Origin: Rhizobiales bacterium GAS188
Lineage (GTDB): Bacteria > Pseudomonadota > Alphaproteobacteria > Rhizobiales > Beijerinckiaceae
Length of the DNA stretch: 64,000 bases
Assembly: GCA_900104855.1 (NCBI GenBank)
Contig: FNSS01000001.1
Span: 2,728,001 to 2,792,000, forward strand
Reading direction: 5' to 3'
This document shows positions 17,593-26,767 of the stretch, one piece after another. The notes under the pieces are model-generated. The model was not told where the DNA came from. It did no database searches and was given only the letters and a program-made list of their open reading frames with translations. Numbering within the stretch: position 1 is the first letter of the stretch; each line of letters starts with the position of its first letter. The position numbers were made by a program, and so were the translations under genes.

Positions 17593-18306
17593 TCATGACG
17601 CCCCCATCGGCTTTTCGAGGCTCGTCGTGTCCGCCTTGACGCGCTCCGCCAGGAGCTTGTTGCCGGTCACGAGGTAATAGACGTTCTCGGCCACATTGGT
17701 GGCGTGATCGCCCATGCGCTCGATATTCTTGGCGCAGAAGAGAAGATGCGCGCAAACACCGATATTGCGCGGATCCTCCATCATATAGGTCAGAAGCTCG
17801 CGGAACAGCGACGTATAGAGCGCGTCGATATTCTCATCATGCTGCCAGACATCCAACGCCTTCTCGGGGTTGCGCTCGACATAGGCATCGAGCACATCCT
17901 TCAACTGGGTGAGCACGAGCTGCGACAGATGCTCGACGCCCTTGACGAGCTTCGGCGCCTGGACGAGGCCCGTGATGGCAAGCACGCGCTTGCAGATATT
18001 CTTGGCGAGATCGCCGATCCGCTCGAGATCATGGGTGACGCGGATCGCCGCGATCACGGCGCGCAGATCGACCGCGAGCGGCTGGCGCCGCGCGATGGTC
18101 AGAATGGCCTTTTCCTCGATATCCTGCTGCAAGGCGTCGAGGCGCGCGTCGAGCGCGATCACCTCATTGGCCATGGCGGGCGATTGCCGCACCAGGGCCT
18201 CGATGGCCCGCGTCGTCATCGATTCGGCGAGGCCGCCCAGCTCGGCGACGCCGCGGCTCAAGGCGTCGAGGTCGGCATCGAAGGCACGAACGATGTGATC
18301 CGCCAT
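17593..18306 (-). CDS. phoU: Phosphate signalling protein PhoU
   Basis: PhoU is a cytoplasmic helical protein that links the Pst transporter to PhoR and restrains Pho signalling. The 237-residue protein shows the twin three-helix repeats with metal-binding ExxxD motifs: ALDARLDALQQDIEEKA, then VTHDLERIGDLAKNI, and the second copy CAKNIERMGDHATNVAE. It opens MADHIVRAFDADLDAL, as usual. The order is phoR-phoU-phoB on the minus strand, without pstSCAB genes between phoR and phoU. Confidence 0.97.
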   Translation of the reverse strand: MADHIVRAFDADLDALSRGVAELGGLAESMTTRAIEALVRQSPAMANEVIALDARLDALQQDIEEKAILTIARRQPLAVDLRAVIAAIRVTHDLERIGDLAKNICKRVLAITGLVQAPKLVKGVEHLSQLVLTQLKDVLDAYVERNPEKALDVWQHDENIDALYTSLFRELLTYMMEDPRNIGVCAHLLFCAKNIERMGDHATNVAENVYYLVTGNKLLAERVKADTTSLEKPMGAS

Positions 18307-18470
18307 TATGGTCTCCGCATCATGCTGCCCCCAAGGAGCGAACCTGGGGCGCGAATCGGGCGTGAGCCCAAGGCCGAAATAGCGAATCGAACGCCGAAGC
18401 TGGAATTATAACGCAGCTGTGACATTAAGATGACGCCCCTTGTCACCCGGAGTCCAGGTGGCCTGCAACA

Positions 18471-19751
18471 TCAGCTGGCGGCGAGGGCTTTCGGGAAGAC
18501 GACCTCGAAGCTCGCCCCGGCGCCGAGCTCGCTGCGCACCACCAGGCGGGCCTTGTGCCGGTTGAGGATGTGCTTGACGAGAGCGAGCCCCAGCCCCGTG
18601 CCGCCTTTCTGGCGGCTCTCCACCACATCGACGCGATAGAAGCGCTCGGTGAGGCGCGGCAGATGTTCCGGCGCGATGCCGGGCCCATAATCGCGCACCG
18701 TGACGCCGACCACACGTTCCTTCTCGGTGAGCGACACCTCGACGCGGCCCCCGGACTGCCCGTATTTCACGGCATTCTCGATCAGGTTCTCGAAGACCCG
18801 GATGAGCTCGTCGCGATCGCCGCGGACCACCACCCGGCCGAGACCTTCGGCAATGATCTGCGTCTTGCATTCGAGCGCCAGCGGCGAAAGCGTGTCGATC
18901 ACCTCGCGCAACACCGTGTCGAGCCGCACATCGTCGGTCGGATGGACATGCTCCTTCAGCTCGATGCGCGACAGCGAGAGCAGATCGTCGATCAGCCGCG
19001 ACATGCGGCGGGCCTGCTCGCGCATGATGGCGAGGAAGCGCTTCTGGGCGGCCGGGTCGTTGCGGGCCGGCCCCTCGATCGTCTCGATGAAGCCGTAGAG
19101 GGAGGCGAGCGGGGTGCGCAATTCATGGCTGGCATTGGCGACGAAATCGACGCGCATGCGCTCGAGCCGGCGCGCCGCCGTGACGTCGCGGAACAGCACG
19201 ACGATCTCGGTGCCGGGATTGACCAGGGAGGTCGGCGCCGCCTCGATCCTGACCGGGGTGGCGTGCACCTCGAAGCTGCGCTCGACCGGGACCTTCTCGT
19301 GGAACTCGGTCTCGGCCACGGCACCTTCACGCAGCACGCGCTCGACGGCGCTGACCACTTCGGGCGAACGGACCGCAAAGCTCAAGGAGCGCGCTACCTC
19401 CAATTGCGGCAATGCCGCCTTGGCCTTGGCGTTGAACATCGACACGTTGCCTTGCGGATCGAGGACCACGACCGGATCGGCGATGCCGGAGAGGATCGCC
19501 GCGATCCCGAGACGCAGGGTTTCTTGCGATTGCGCCTCCGCGGCGGCGACGGGGTCCCGACGGCGTGGACGCAGCAAGGCGCAGATCGCCATGCCTGCCA
19601 GGCCAGCCGCCATGGGCAGGAGGAGCGGTGCGCCAAGGGCTGCCAGCACGCAACCGATGAGAAGCGTCGCGATTCCGGCGCCTGCCACCGGCCCATAGCG
19701 CAGGCGCGTTCCCTCATTCGCCTCGATTTGCCGTTCCGTTGCCGCAACCAT
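18471..19751 (-). CDS. phoR: Phosphate regulon sensor histidine kinase PhoR
   Basis: This 426-residue sensor kinase has two membrane helices at about 20-60 (GAGIATLLIGCVLAALG and the next stretch), a PAS domain (about 80-190, with IADPVVVLDPQGNV), the phosphorylatable His209 in NASHELRTPL, and an HATPase domain with NLIENAVKYG, DYGPGI and GGTGLGLALVKHIL. The absence of a large periplasmic loop is typical of PhoR, which reads phosphate status through PhoU and Pst. The gap of 164 bp to phoU holds no pst gene. Confidence 0.95.
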   Translation of the reverse strand: MVAATERQIEANEGTRLRYGPVAGAGIATLLIGCVLAALGAPLLLPMAAGLAGMAICALLRPRRRDPVAAAEAQSQETLRLGIAAILSGIADPVVVLDPQGNVSMFNAKAKAALPQLEVARSLSFAVRSPEVVSAVERVLREGAVAETEFHEKVPVERSFEVHATPVRIEAAPTSLVNPGTEIVVLFRDVTAARRLERMRVDFVANASHELRTPLASLYGFIETIEGPARNDPAAQKRFLAIMREQARRMSRLIDDLLSLSRIELKEHVHPTDDVRLDTVLREVIDTLSPLALECKTQIIAEGLGRVVVRGDRDELIRVFENLIENAVKYGQSGGRVEVSLTEKERVVGVTVRDYGPGIAPEHLPRLTERFYRVDVVESRQKGGTGLGLALVKHILNRHKARLVVRSELGAGASFEVVFPKALAAS

Positions 19752-20091
19752 GCGCTGCGCTATCCTCCCCAGGACATATCATTCGTTCGGTGCGCGATCC
19801 GCCCGAACGGAAAGCCTTGCCGCGTAAAGCCTTACCGGGCCATGCATCACATCCATATCGGGTGCCTGATCGCATCGCAAAAGCGGTGGGCGCATTTTGC
19901 GGATCACGTTCGAGCAGCTCCCGCGCCGCTCGAATCGGATCGGAGGCTCCAGCACATCGATGGATGGATGACCCTTCGGCGAAGCGGAGGCCGCCTCGCC
20001 AGTCGATTCTAGGCGAGATTGACGATCACCATGTGACAGAGCTGGTGACAGAGCTCATGACAGAACCCTGCCGCGCCGTCAGCTTCGAGCC
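19752..20091. other. 340-bp intergenic region with an imperfect inverted repeat
   Basis: This region lies between the phoR start and the kup stop. At 19878-19905 the segment CGCAAAA...TTTTGCG forms an imperfect palindrome flanked by GATCGCAT and GGATCACG. It resembles the dispersed element at 46200-46262. No gene or clear Pho box was found. The phoR promoter should be near 19752-19850. Confidence 0.5.
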
Positions 20092-21969
20092 TCACAGCTT
20101 GACCGTATAGCCGATCTCGAGCGTGCGGCGGCGCGGCAAGTCGAAACGATCGACGGCGCGCTCGGCATTGCGGGCCAGGAAAGCGAAGACATGAGCGGTG
20201 AGATCGCGATATCCGCCTATGCCTTCCGGCGCCAGGATGCGCTCATGGCCGATGATGTAGACGGCCTCCTCGGGTTCGAGCCCGGCTCGTCGCAGCGCCG
20301 GAGCAAGGATCGAGGGCACATTGATGACCTGCATATAGCCGTAGCGCAGATCGACCCGGATCAGCCTTTCATCGAGCGTGGTGAGCACGACGCGCTCGCT
20401 GACCGGCACGCGCGGCCGCGAGGCGATCCAGACCGAGGCGATCACCACCTTGTCGAAGCTCATGTCGAGGAGCTCGTAGAGGCGCGCCAACGCCACCGGC
20501 GCCATGGCGCCGGCCCGCGACAGGAAGATGGCCGGCCGCGTCGAGCGGAAATTGGTGGCCCGCGCCTCGCGCCGCGCGAAAGCGTCGAGCGGCTCGGACA
20601 ACCGCATCTGCTCCTCGACAACGCGCATCACGCCACGCCGCCAGCTCGCCATCAGGAAGATGATGATGAGACCGATGGTGAGCGGCAGCCAGCCGCCATC
20701 ATGGATCTTGCTCAGATTGGCGAGGAAGAACGGCACGTCGACACCGAGCATCGCCAGCCCAAGTGCATAGACGAAGGGCGGGCTCCATCTCCAGGCGCGG
20801 CGGATTTCGGCGACCAGGAGGATGGTCGTGGTGATCATGGCGATCGAGACCGCGATGCCATAGGCCGAGGCCAGGCTGTCGGATGAGCCGAAGCCGACCA
20901 CGATGCCGAGCGTGCCCATGCCGAGGAACAGGTTGACGCGCGGCACCACCACATGCGCCTGGGTATGGTGCGAGGTGTAGCGCATCCCCATGGGCGGCAG
21001 ATAGCCGATCTCGATCGCCTGCTTCGCCAGGCTGAAAGCGCCCGTGATGATGGCTTGGCTCGCGATGATGGTGGCGGCCGTCGCCAGCACCACCATGCCG
21101 TTGCCGGCGAATTTCGGCACGAGCTCGTAGAACGGATTGGCGCCCGCCTGCGGATTGCCGAGCACCAATGCGCCCTGCCCGAAATAATTGAGGATGATCG
21201 CCGGCATGGCGACATAGAGCCAGGCGCGCGAAATGGCGGTCCGGCCGAAATGGCCGAGATCGGCATAGAGCGCCTCGCCGCCGGTGAGCACCAGGAACAC
21301 GGCTCCGAGGATTTCGCCGGCGAGCAGCGTGTGGTTCATCAAAAGCTTGATGCCGTAGATGGGATTGAGGGCCTGGAAGACGCTCGGATCGCGGGCGACC
21401 TCCATGACGCCGAAGGCGCCGATGGTCAAAAACCACAGCACCATGACGGGCCCGAAGAAACGCCCGATGCCCTCCGTCCCGAAACGCTGGCTGACGAACA
21501 GGGCGAGCAGGATGCCGACCGTCAGCGGCACGATCAGCGTTTGCATCGAGGGGGTGAACACCCGCAGGCCTTCGACCGCCGACAGGACGGAGATCGCCGG
21601 CGTCAGCATGCCGTCGCCGAACAGCATGGCGGCCCCGATCAGGCCGATGCCGAGCAGGATGCGCTTGGCGCCGAGCGGCGCGCGATGCAGGTTGAGGAGC
21701 GTGATGAGGGCCAGGATCCCGCCTTCCCCGTCATTGTCGGCGCGCAGCACCACGGTCACATATTTGATGGTCACCGAGAGCGTCAGCGCCCAGACCACGA
21801 GCGAGAGCAGGCCCAGGACGTCGTCGACCGATGGCTGCGTCGTGCCGAGCGCCGCAAGCGCGGTCTTGAACGCATAGAGCGGCGACGTGCCGATATCGCC
21901 GAACACCACACCGAGCGCGCCGACTTCGGCCGCAAGCCGCATCGGCCGTCTAGAGGCTCGAACGCTCAT
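20092..21969 (-). CDS. kup: Low-affinity potassium uptake protein Kup
   Basis: Kup is a proton-coupled K+ importer of the inner membrane. The 625-residue protein has about 12 membrane helices, the Kup signature GVVFGDIGTSPLYAF near the N-terminus, and the blocks NDGEGGILALITLL and GGEALYADLGHFG. A soluble C-terminal region follows, ending GGYRDLTAHVFAFLARNAERAVDRFDLPR in part. Length and block order are normal for the family. It is a single gene, divergent from the DUF1330 gene with about 290 bp between them. Confidence 0.97.
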   Translation of the reverse strand: MSVRASRRPMRLAAEVGALGVVFGDIGTSPLYAFKTALAALGTTQPSVDDVLGLLSLVVWALTLSVTIKYVTVVLRADNDGEGGILALITLLNLHRAPLGAKRILLGIGLIGAAMLFGDGMLTPAISVLSAVEGLRVFTPSMQTLIVPLTVGILLALFVSQRFGTEGIGRFFGPVMVLWFLTIGAFGVMEVARDPSVFQALNPIYGIKLLMNHTLLAGEILGAVFLVLTGGEALYADLGHFGRTAISRAWLYVAMPAIILNYFGQGALVLGNPQAGANPFYELVPKFAGNGMVVLATAATIIASQAIITGAFSLAKQAIEIGYLPPMGMRYTSHHTQAHVVVPRVNLFLGMGTLGIVVGFGSSDSLASAYGIAVSIAMITTTILLVAEIRRAWRWSPPFVYALGLAMLGVDVPFFLANLSKIHDGGWLPLTIGLIIIFLMASWRRGVMRVVEEQMRLSEPLDAFARREARATNFRSTRPAIFLSRAGAMAPVALARLYELLDMSFDKVVIASVWIASRPRVPVSERVVLTTLDERLIRVDLRYGYMQVINVPSILAPALRRAGLEPEEAVYIIGHERILAPEGIGGYRDLTAHVFAFLARNAERAVDRFDLPRRRTLEIGYTVKL

Positions 21970-22257
21970 CCGGCGATGTCAGAGGGATTTGGGCGCGTCT
22001 CGCGCGTCTCGGGTTGCGGTTCTGCCGGGGCCTGATCGGTGCAAGCTCGCCTCCAACCCCTCGACAAGCATGTCAAACCCATCGTTCCAGACGCCGCCGC
22101 TCGGTCGCTTGTGGTTGCTCCGACCGGGGCGTTATAGACGGTTCCGCCAGATGAGGCGAGGGGCGTCGAAGCGAGCGCTGTGAAAGCTCTCTTTCGCGCT
22201 AGCCTGACCGAATGGCGCAGGGGGATGCGCCGGTTGCGACAGATAGAGGGAGAGACC

Positions 22258-22569
22258 ATGGCCAAGGGTTATTGGATCGCACGCGTCGATGTGGATGATC
22301 CCGAAGCGTACAAGAAATACGTCGCCGCCAACGCTATGCCCCTCAAGAAATATGGCGCGCGTTTCCTGGTGCGCGGCGGCACGACGCAATGCGTGGGCGG
22401 CACGATGCGGGCCCGCAATGTGGTGATCGAGTTCGACAGCCTCGAGACGGCGCTCGCCTGCTGGAACTCCCCCGAATACCAGGAGGCCGCGCGCCTGCGC
22501 GAGCCTCCCATCGCGGATGGTGATTTCATCATTTGCGAAGGCTATGACGGCCCGCAACCGGGCGATTGA
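22258..22569 (+). CDS. DUF1330 domain protein
   Basis: This 103-residue protein matches the DUF1330 family of small dimeric alpha/beta-barrel proteins. It opens MAKGYWIARVDVDDPEAYKKY, has the RFLVRGG strand and VVIEFDSLETALACWNSPEYQ, and ends with the AAR.REP segment usual in the family. The function is unknown. The fold resembles EthD and antibiotic-monooxygenase proteins. The ATG at 22258 follows AGAGGGAGA. The frame is open further upstream to 22180, without family similarity. It is convergent with aceB across a REPIN-like repeat. Confidence 0.9.
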   Translation: MAKGYWIARVDVDDPEAYKKYVAANAMPLKKYGARFLVRGGTTQCVGGTMRARNVVIEFDSLETALACWNSPEYQEAARLREPPIADGDFIICEGYDGPQPGD

Positions 22570-22596
22570 TTGCCATCGGAACGCACGCACCCTTCA

Positions 22597-22760
22597 CCTC
22601 GCCCCGCTTGCGGGGAGAGGTCGATCCCGAGCGAAGCGAGGGAGCGGGTGAGGGGCTTGGTGAGTACGAACCGGCGCTGGCTCGCACTCACCAAGTTCTT
22701 CCTAATCACCCGGCCCCTCACCCCCCGCCCTCTCGCCGTAAAGTGGCGGGGAGAGGGGGC
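22597..22760. repeat. Two-armed palindromic repeat, REPIN-like (diverged copy B)
   Basis: The left hairpin CCTCGCCCCGC...GCGGGGAGAGG (22597-22620) is followed by GAGGGAGCGGGTGAGGGGC. The right arm has GGCCCCTCACC and hairpin CTCTCGCC...GGCGGGGAGAG. It has the same architecture as the copies near 16.6, 26.8 and 31.3 kb but is clearly diverged. It lies between convergent genes. Confidence 0.75.
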
Positions 22761-22774
22761 TGCGCCGGTGCCTC

Positions 22775-24358
22775 TCACCCCAACAGGCGATAGGCCGGCA
22801 GCGTCAGGAATTCCTCGAATTTCGGGGCGAGCGACATCTCGGCGAACAGGGCTTGCGCCTCCGGGAAGCGGCCCTTGTCGTAGACCGACGCGCCGAGCGC
22901 CGAGCGCAGCTTGGCCATCTCGTCGGCCATCACGCTCCTAAACAATTCGGGCGTCACCTCGCGACCATCGGCGAGGTCGGCCTTGTGGTACAGCCATTGC
23001 CAGATCTGGGCGCGGCTGATCTCGGCCGTCGCTGCATCTTCCATCAGGTTGTAGAGCGGCACCGCGCCGCGGCCGCGCAGCCAGGCCTCGATATATTGCA
23101 CGCCGACGCGGATATTCTCGCGCAAGCCCGCCTCGCTGCGCGCGCCCTGATGCACTTCGAGCAGCATGTCGCGCGTGACCGAGACATCGGCGCGCAGCTT
23201 GTCGAGCTGGTTTTGCTGCGGCATCAGCCGGTCGAACACCGTATTCGCCACCGGCACGAGATCCGGATGGGCGACCCAGGTGCCGTCATGCCCGTCCGTC
23301 GCCTCGCGCTCCTTGTCGGCGCGCACCTTGGCGAAGGCCGCCTCATTGGCAGCGGGGTCGTTCTTCACCGGGATCTGCGCCGCCATGCCGCCCATGGCGA
23401 AGGCGCCGCGCTGATGGCAGGTCTTGATCACGAGCAGCGAATAGGCGCGCAGGAAGGCAGCCCCCATGGTCATGGCGCCGCGATCGGGCGTGAGGAAGCG
23501 CTTCTGCTTGCCGACCCGCTTGATGAAGGAGAAGATGTAGTCCCAGCGGCCGCAATTGAGCCCCACGATATGGTCGCGCATCTCGTACAGGATCTCGTCC
23601 AGCTCGAAGGCGGCCGGCAAGGTCTCGATGAGGATCGTCGCCTTGAAGGTGCCGCGCTTCACGCCGAGCTCAGCTTCCGCATGCGAGAACACTTCGTCCC
23701 ATAGCCGCGCCTCGAGATGGCTCTCGATCTTCGGCAGATAGAAATAAGGGGCCGTGCCCTTCGCCATGCTGGTCTTGGTGTTGTGGAACACATAGAGGCC
23801 GAAATCGACGAGCGCACCCGACATCTCTTCGGCGCCGACCGTGATATGGCTTTCCGGCAGGTGCCAGCCGCGCGGCCGCACCAGGAGGACGGCGGGACGG
23901 TCCGACAGCCGATAGGCTTTGCCGGTGCTCTCATCGGTGAAATCGATCGTCCCGAGGAAGCGATCCCGCACATTGAGCTGACCCTCGATGATATTGTGCC
24001 AGGTCGGCGAGGTGGCATCCTCGAAATCGCCCATGAACACCTTGGCGCCCGAATTCAGGGCATTGACGATCATCTTGCGGTCGACGGGCCCGGTGATCTC
24101 GACGCGACGATCGGCAAGCTCGGCCGGAATCGGTGCGACCTTCCAGCTTCCCTCGCGGACATGCTTGGTCTCGGGGAGGAAATCCGGAATCTCGCCGGCA
24201 TCGAAACGGGCCTGGCGGGCCGCGCGGGCCGCCAGCAGGCCACGGCGCCGCTCGTCGAAAGCCAGGTGCAACCGTGCAAGGAAGGAAAGGGCCTCTTGTG
24301 TCAGGATCTCCTCGAAGCGTGGCCCCATGGAGCCCGTGACGGTGGCGGTCTGAGTCAT
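22775..24358 (-). CDS. aceB: Malate synthase A
   Basis: This enzyme condenses glyoxylate with acetyl-CoA to malate in the glyoxylate shunt. The 527-residue length fits the A isoform. Blocks include KVFMGDFEDATSPTW, RPRGWHLPE, TILIETLPAAFELDEILYE with the catalytic arginine-rich TIM-barrel strands, GLNCGRWDYIFSFIK and AMGGMAAQIPVKNDP. The C-terminal helical plug carries the catalytic Asp in LYNLMEDAATAEISRAQIWQW. No isocitrate lyase gene is adjacent. It is followed, convergently, by repeat copy B. Confidence 0.97.
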   Translation of the reverse strand: MTQTATVTGSMGPRFEEILTQEALSFLARLHLAFDERRRGLLAARAARQARFDAGEIPDFLPETKHVREGSWKVAPIPAELADRRVEITGPVDRKMIVNALNSGAKVFMGDFEDATSPTWHNIIEGQLNVRDRFLGTIDFTDESTGKAYRLSDRPAVLLVRPRGWHLPESHITVGAEEMSGALVDFGLYVFHNTKTSMAKGTAPYFYLPKIESHLEARLWDEVFSHAEAELGVKRGTFKATILIETLPAAFELDEILYEMRDHIVGLNCGRWDYIFSFIKRVGKQKRFLTPDRGAMTMGAAFLRAYSLLVIKTCHQRGAFAMGGMAAQIPVKNDPAANEAAFAKVRADKEREATDGHDGTWVAHPDLVPVANTVFDRLMPQQNQLDKLRADVSVTRDMLLEVHQGARSEAGLRENIRVGVQYIEAWLRGRGAVPLYNLMEDAATAEISRAQIWQWLYHKADLADGREVTPELFRSVMADEMAKLRSALGASVYDKGRFPEAQALFAEMSLAPKFEEFLTLPAYRLLG

Positions 24359-24476
24359 GAGTTGCGCGGTTCCCTGCTATGCTGTTGCGCAGTCATGCCG
24401 CAAAGCGCGCAGCGAGGAAAGCCCAGGCGGCGCCAGCGCCCGGCAGATGGGCGCGCCAAATGCCGCCAAGAGCGCG

Positions 24477-24896
24477 CTATTTGGGGGGCTTCGGCTGGAC
24501 GATCCGACCGGGCTTCGCCGGCGCGACGCCGTCGGAGGGCGCCGATTGCGACGCGGGCATCTGGAGCTGCTTCTTGTTCTCGCGCGAGGCTTCGGCCGCC
24601 TGCTTGTCGAGCTGCAGGCAGGTGAGCAGCTCCACATAGCTCGGCGCCCCGCCGATCTTGGTCTCCTGCACGCAGGTCGATTGCGGGCCGGCCTTGAAGC
24701 TCGACCAGGTCTTGATGAGCTCCTTCTGCGCCTCGGTCTCGTCGTTGAGGCAGCCCTGATAGGCGCTCTTCTCGGCGCCTGACAGGGGTTGGGCGCGCCG
24801 GCATGTGGCCTGGACGTCGAGCTTGGGCGGCGAGCCCGCCAGCGCGGCGCCGGTGTCGAACAGCAGCAGAGCGATGATGGCCGCGAACCTGATCAT
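24477..24896 (-). CDS. Small secreted protein of unknown function
   Basis: I do not recognise this 139-residue protein. It starts with a clear Sec signal (MIRFAAIIALLLFDTGAALA, cleavage near AGS). The mature part has a Cys in QATCRRAQPLSGAEKSAYQ, a Cys in GCLNDETEAQKELIKTW, then QSTCVQE and LLTCLQL. These four cysteines could form two periplasmic disulfides. The tail is a Pro/Lys-rich low-complexity stretch. Similar small four-Cys secreted proteins are common in Hyphomicrobiales. The ATG at 24896 puts the signal peptide at the N-terminus. An in-frame start at 24926 adds ten residues. Confidence 0.75.
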   Translation of the reverse strand: MIRFAAIIALLLFDTGAALAGSPPKLDVQATCRRAQPLSGAEKSAYQGCLNDETEAQKELIKTWSSFKAGPQSTCVQETKIGGAPSYVELLTCLQLDKQAAEASRENKKQLQMPASQSAPSDGVAPAKPGRIVQPKPPK

Positions 24897-24981
24897 GGCA
24901 TTCCCCGGCTCGATCCGAAAAGGCATCGCCCTTTATCGACCAAGCCTCGCCGAAACGCCAGCGTCGCCACGCGAGCGGCAG

Positions 24982-25009
24982 CTTCTCCCGCCTTTTCAGG
25001 CAGGAGAAG
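24982..25009. terminator. Hairpin after the ornithine decarboxylase gene
   Basis: CTTCTCCCGCC (24982-24992) pairs with GGCAGGAGAAG (24999-25009), with one mismatch and a six-base loop. It lies just past the decarboxylase stop at 25018 (minus strand). The arm sequence equals the hairpin of the REPIN-like elements, so this may be a solitary half element reused as a terminator. Confidence 0.6.
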
Positions 25010-25017
25010 GGAAAGCG

Positions 25018-26166
25018 TCAGATCACATATTGCTTCAGTGGCGCGAAGCCGTTGAAGCCGACCGACGAATAGGTCGTCGTATAGGCGCCCGTGCCCTCGA
25101 TCAGCACCTTGTCGCCGACCTCGAGGCTGATGGGCAGAAGATACGGGACCTTCTCGTAGAGCACGTCGACCGAGTCGCAAGTCGGCCCGGCGAGCGCGCA
25201 GGCGGCCTTACGGTCCCCGTCGCGCTCGGTGCGGATCTTGTAGCGGATCGCCTCGTCGGCGGTCTCGGCGAGGCCGCCGAACTTGCCGATATCGAGATAG
25301 ACCCAGCGCAGCTCGTCATTCTTCGACTTCCGGGAGACCAGCACCACTTCGGCCTCGATAATCCCGGCATCGCCGACGAGGCCGCGACCGGGCTCGATCA
25401 CCGTCTCGGGCAAGGCGTTGCCGAAATGCTTCTTCAGCGAGCGGAAGATGGTGTCACCGTAAAGACGCACGGAAGGCACCTTCTTCAGGTATTTCGCCGG
25501 GAAGCCGCCGCCGAGATTGACCATGGCGAGGTTGATGCCGCGCTCGGCGCAGGCGCGGAAGACGCGCGCCGAAACGGCGAGCGCCGCGTCCCACATGGCC
25601 GGGTCGCGCTGCTGCGAGCCGACATGGAAGGAGACGCCATGCGGCGTAAGGCCGAGGCGCTTGGCATGCTCCAGCACCGCCAGAGCCATCTCCTCGTCGC
25701 AGCCGAATTTGCGCGACAGCGGCCAATCGGCACCCGCATTGTCGACGAGCAGCCGACAGAAGACGCGCGAACCGGGCGCGGCGCGGGCGATCTTCTCGAC
25801 CTCGGCCCCACAATCGACGGCGAACAGGCGCACGCCGAGCGCGAAGGCGCGCGCGACGTCGCGCTCCTTCTTGATGGTGTTGCCGAAGGAGATGCGCTCG
25901 GGCGTAGCGCCCGCCGCCAGCACCGATTCGATCTCGGTGACCGAGGCGGCGTCGAAGCAGGAGCCGAGCTCGGCCAGCAGCTTCAAGATCTCGGGCGCCG
26001 GGTTCGCCTTGACGGCATAGAACACGCGCGTGTCCGGAAGCGCACCCGCGAAGGCGCGATAATTATCGGCCACGACGTCGAGGTCGAGCACGAGACAAGG
26101 AGAACCTTCGAGGCAAGCAACATCTTCTCGACGCTTGCGCAGGAAGGCGCGAATCCGTTCGGTCAT
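25018..26166 (-). CDS. odc: Ornithine decarboxylase (alanine-racemase fold)
   Basis: This PLP enzyme of the fold-III Orn/DAP/Arg decarboxylase family, 382 residues, makes putrescine from ornithine. The PLP lysine is Lys53 in FYAVKANP. The phosphate-binding GGG lies in VNLGGGFPAKY, with HVGSQQRDP at 181, EPGRGLVGD at about 258, and the active-site Cys330-Asp331 pair in AGPTCDSVDVL. The ATG at 26166 gives the usual MTERIRAFL start. An in-frame start at 26235 would run into the leader. The gene is preceded by about 590 bp of structured leader (26182-26760), which fits the alphaproteobacterial speF RNA position. Some homologues also accept lysine. Confidence 0.95.
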   Translation of the reverse strand: MTERIRAFLRKRREDVACLEGSPCLVLDLDVVADNYRAFAGALPDTRVFYAVKANPAPEILKLLAELGSCFDAASVTEIESVLAAGATPERISFGNTIKKERDVARAFALGVRLFAVDCGAEVEKIARAAPGSRVFCRLLVDNAGADWPLSRKFGCDEEMALAVLEHAKRLGLTPHGVSFHVGSQQRDPAMWDAALAVSARVFRACAERGINLAMVNLGGGFPAKYLKKVPSVRLYGDTIFRSLKKHFGNALPETVIEPGRGLVGDAGIIEAEVVLVSRKSKNDELRWVYLDIGKFGGLAETADEAIRYKIRTERDGDRKAACALAGPTCDSVDVLYEKVPYLLPISLEVGDKVLIEGTGAYTTTYSSVGFNGFAPLKQYVI

Positions 26167-26181
26167 TTGAGCACCCATTGA

Positions 26182-26760
26182 CCTTGCGCGATCCCGGGCG
26201 AGGGAACCGCTTGGTGGACCAACTCGTCCAAGCACTGCTCAAAGAGCACCGCCCGGACAACGATCGCTTGCGGTTCTCGGGTGCCTCACCCCGCGCGATG
26301 GAGACGCGAGATGCGGTAGAGCCTTGAAACCGCGCCGGCCACGCCGACGACAAAAGTCGACGGCAAGTCCGGCTGGTGCGCCGTAACGACTACCCCTTGG
26401 GTCATAGGACCCAGTCGAGTAGCCCACGTAACGGATGAGAATGACCTCTTCCGCACGCCCGGCAAGATGGACAAGCCTCTTCGGTAACCCGACCTTTGGA
26501 GGGTCGGCTGGAGACCAAAAAAGCCCGCTCCGTCGTTGCTTCAAGCCGCGTCCACTCGTGGAGAACGAGTGTAAGCCGGTCGCCTCCGACCGCCGGTCTG
26601 GGTGTGGGGTCTTCGACCCCGGCGGCTGTCCGGCCTCTTGTCCGGATGCCCACCGACCGGCACGCAGCCACAGGCACGTGCGAATTAGGCGGGATTCACT
26701 TACGCAATCATCGCCGCAGATACAAGGCGAGATTTCGCCCCGACCCATCTTTTTTTGGGG
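26182..26760 (-). promoter_or_regulatory. Long structured leader of the decarboxylase gene, candidate speF RNA
   Basis: Upstream of the ornithine decarboxylase start on the minus strand there is no credible gene for about 590 bp, but many hairpins. Examples are CACTCG...CGAGTG at 26553-26571, GGGGTC...GACCCC at 26606-26620, and the palindrome TTGGTGGACCAA at 26211-26222. A longer-range pairing joins CCCGGGCG (26193-26200) with CGCCCGG (26250-26256) close to the start codon. The speF motif is a known conserved RNA found before this gene class in alphaproteobacteria. Position, length and structure agree. I have not matched its consensus base by base. The 5' end is a guess. Confidence 0.6.
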
Positions 26761-26767
26761 GCCTCTT

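Noticed and set aside
19752-20091. Pho box upstream of phoR
   Set aside because: I looked for two CTGTCAT-like direct repeats with 4-bp spacing and saw no convincing pair.
26239-26748. A 169-codon frame inside the decarboxylase leader
   Set aside because: It crosses several stable hairpins, has no ribosome site of note and no family match. A short leader peptide in this region stays possible but cannot be chosen.
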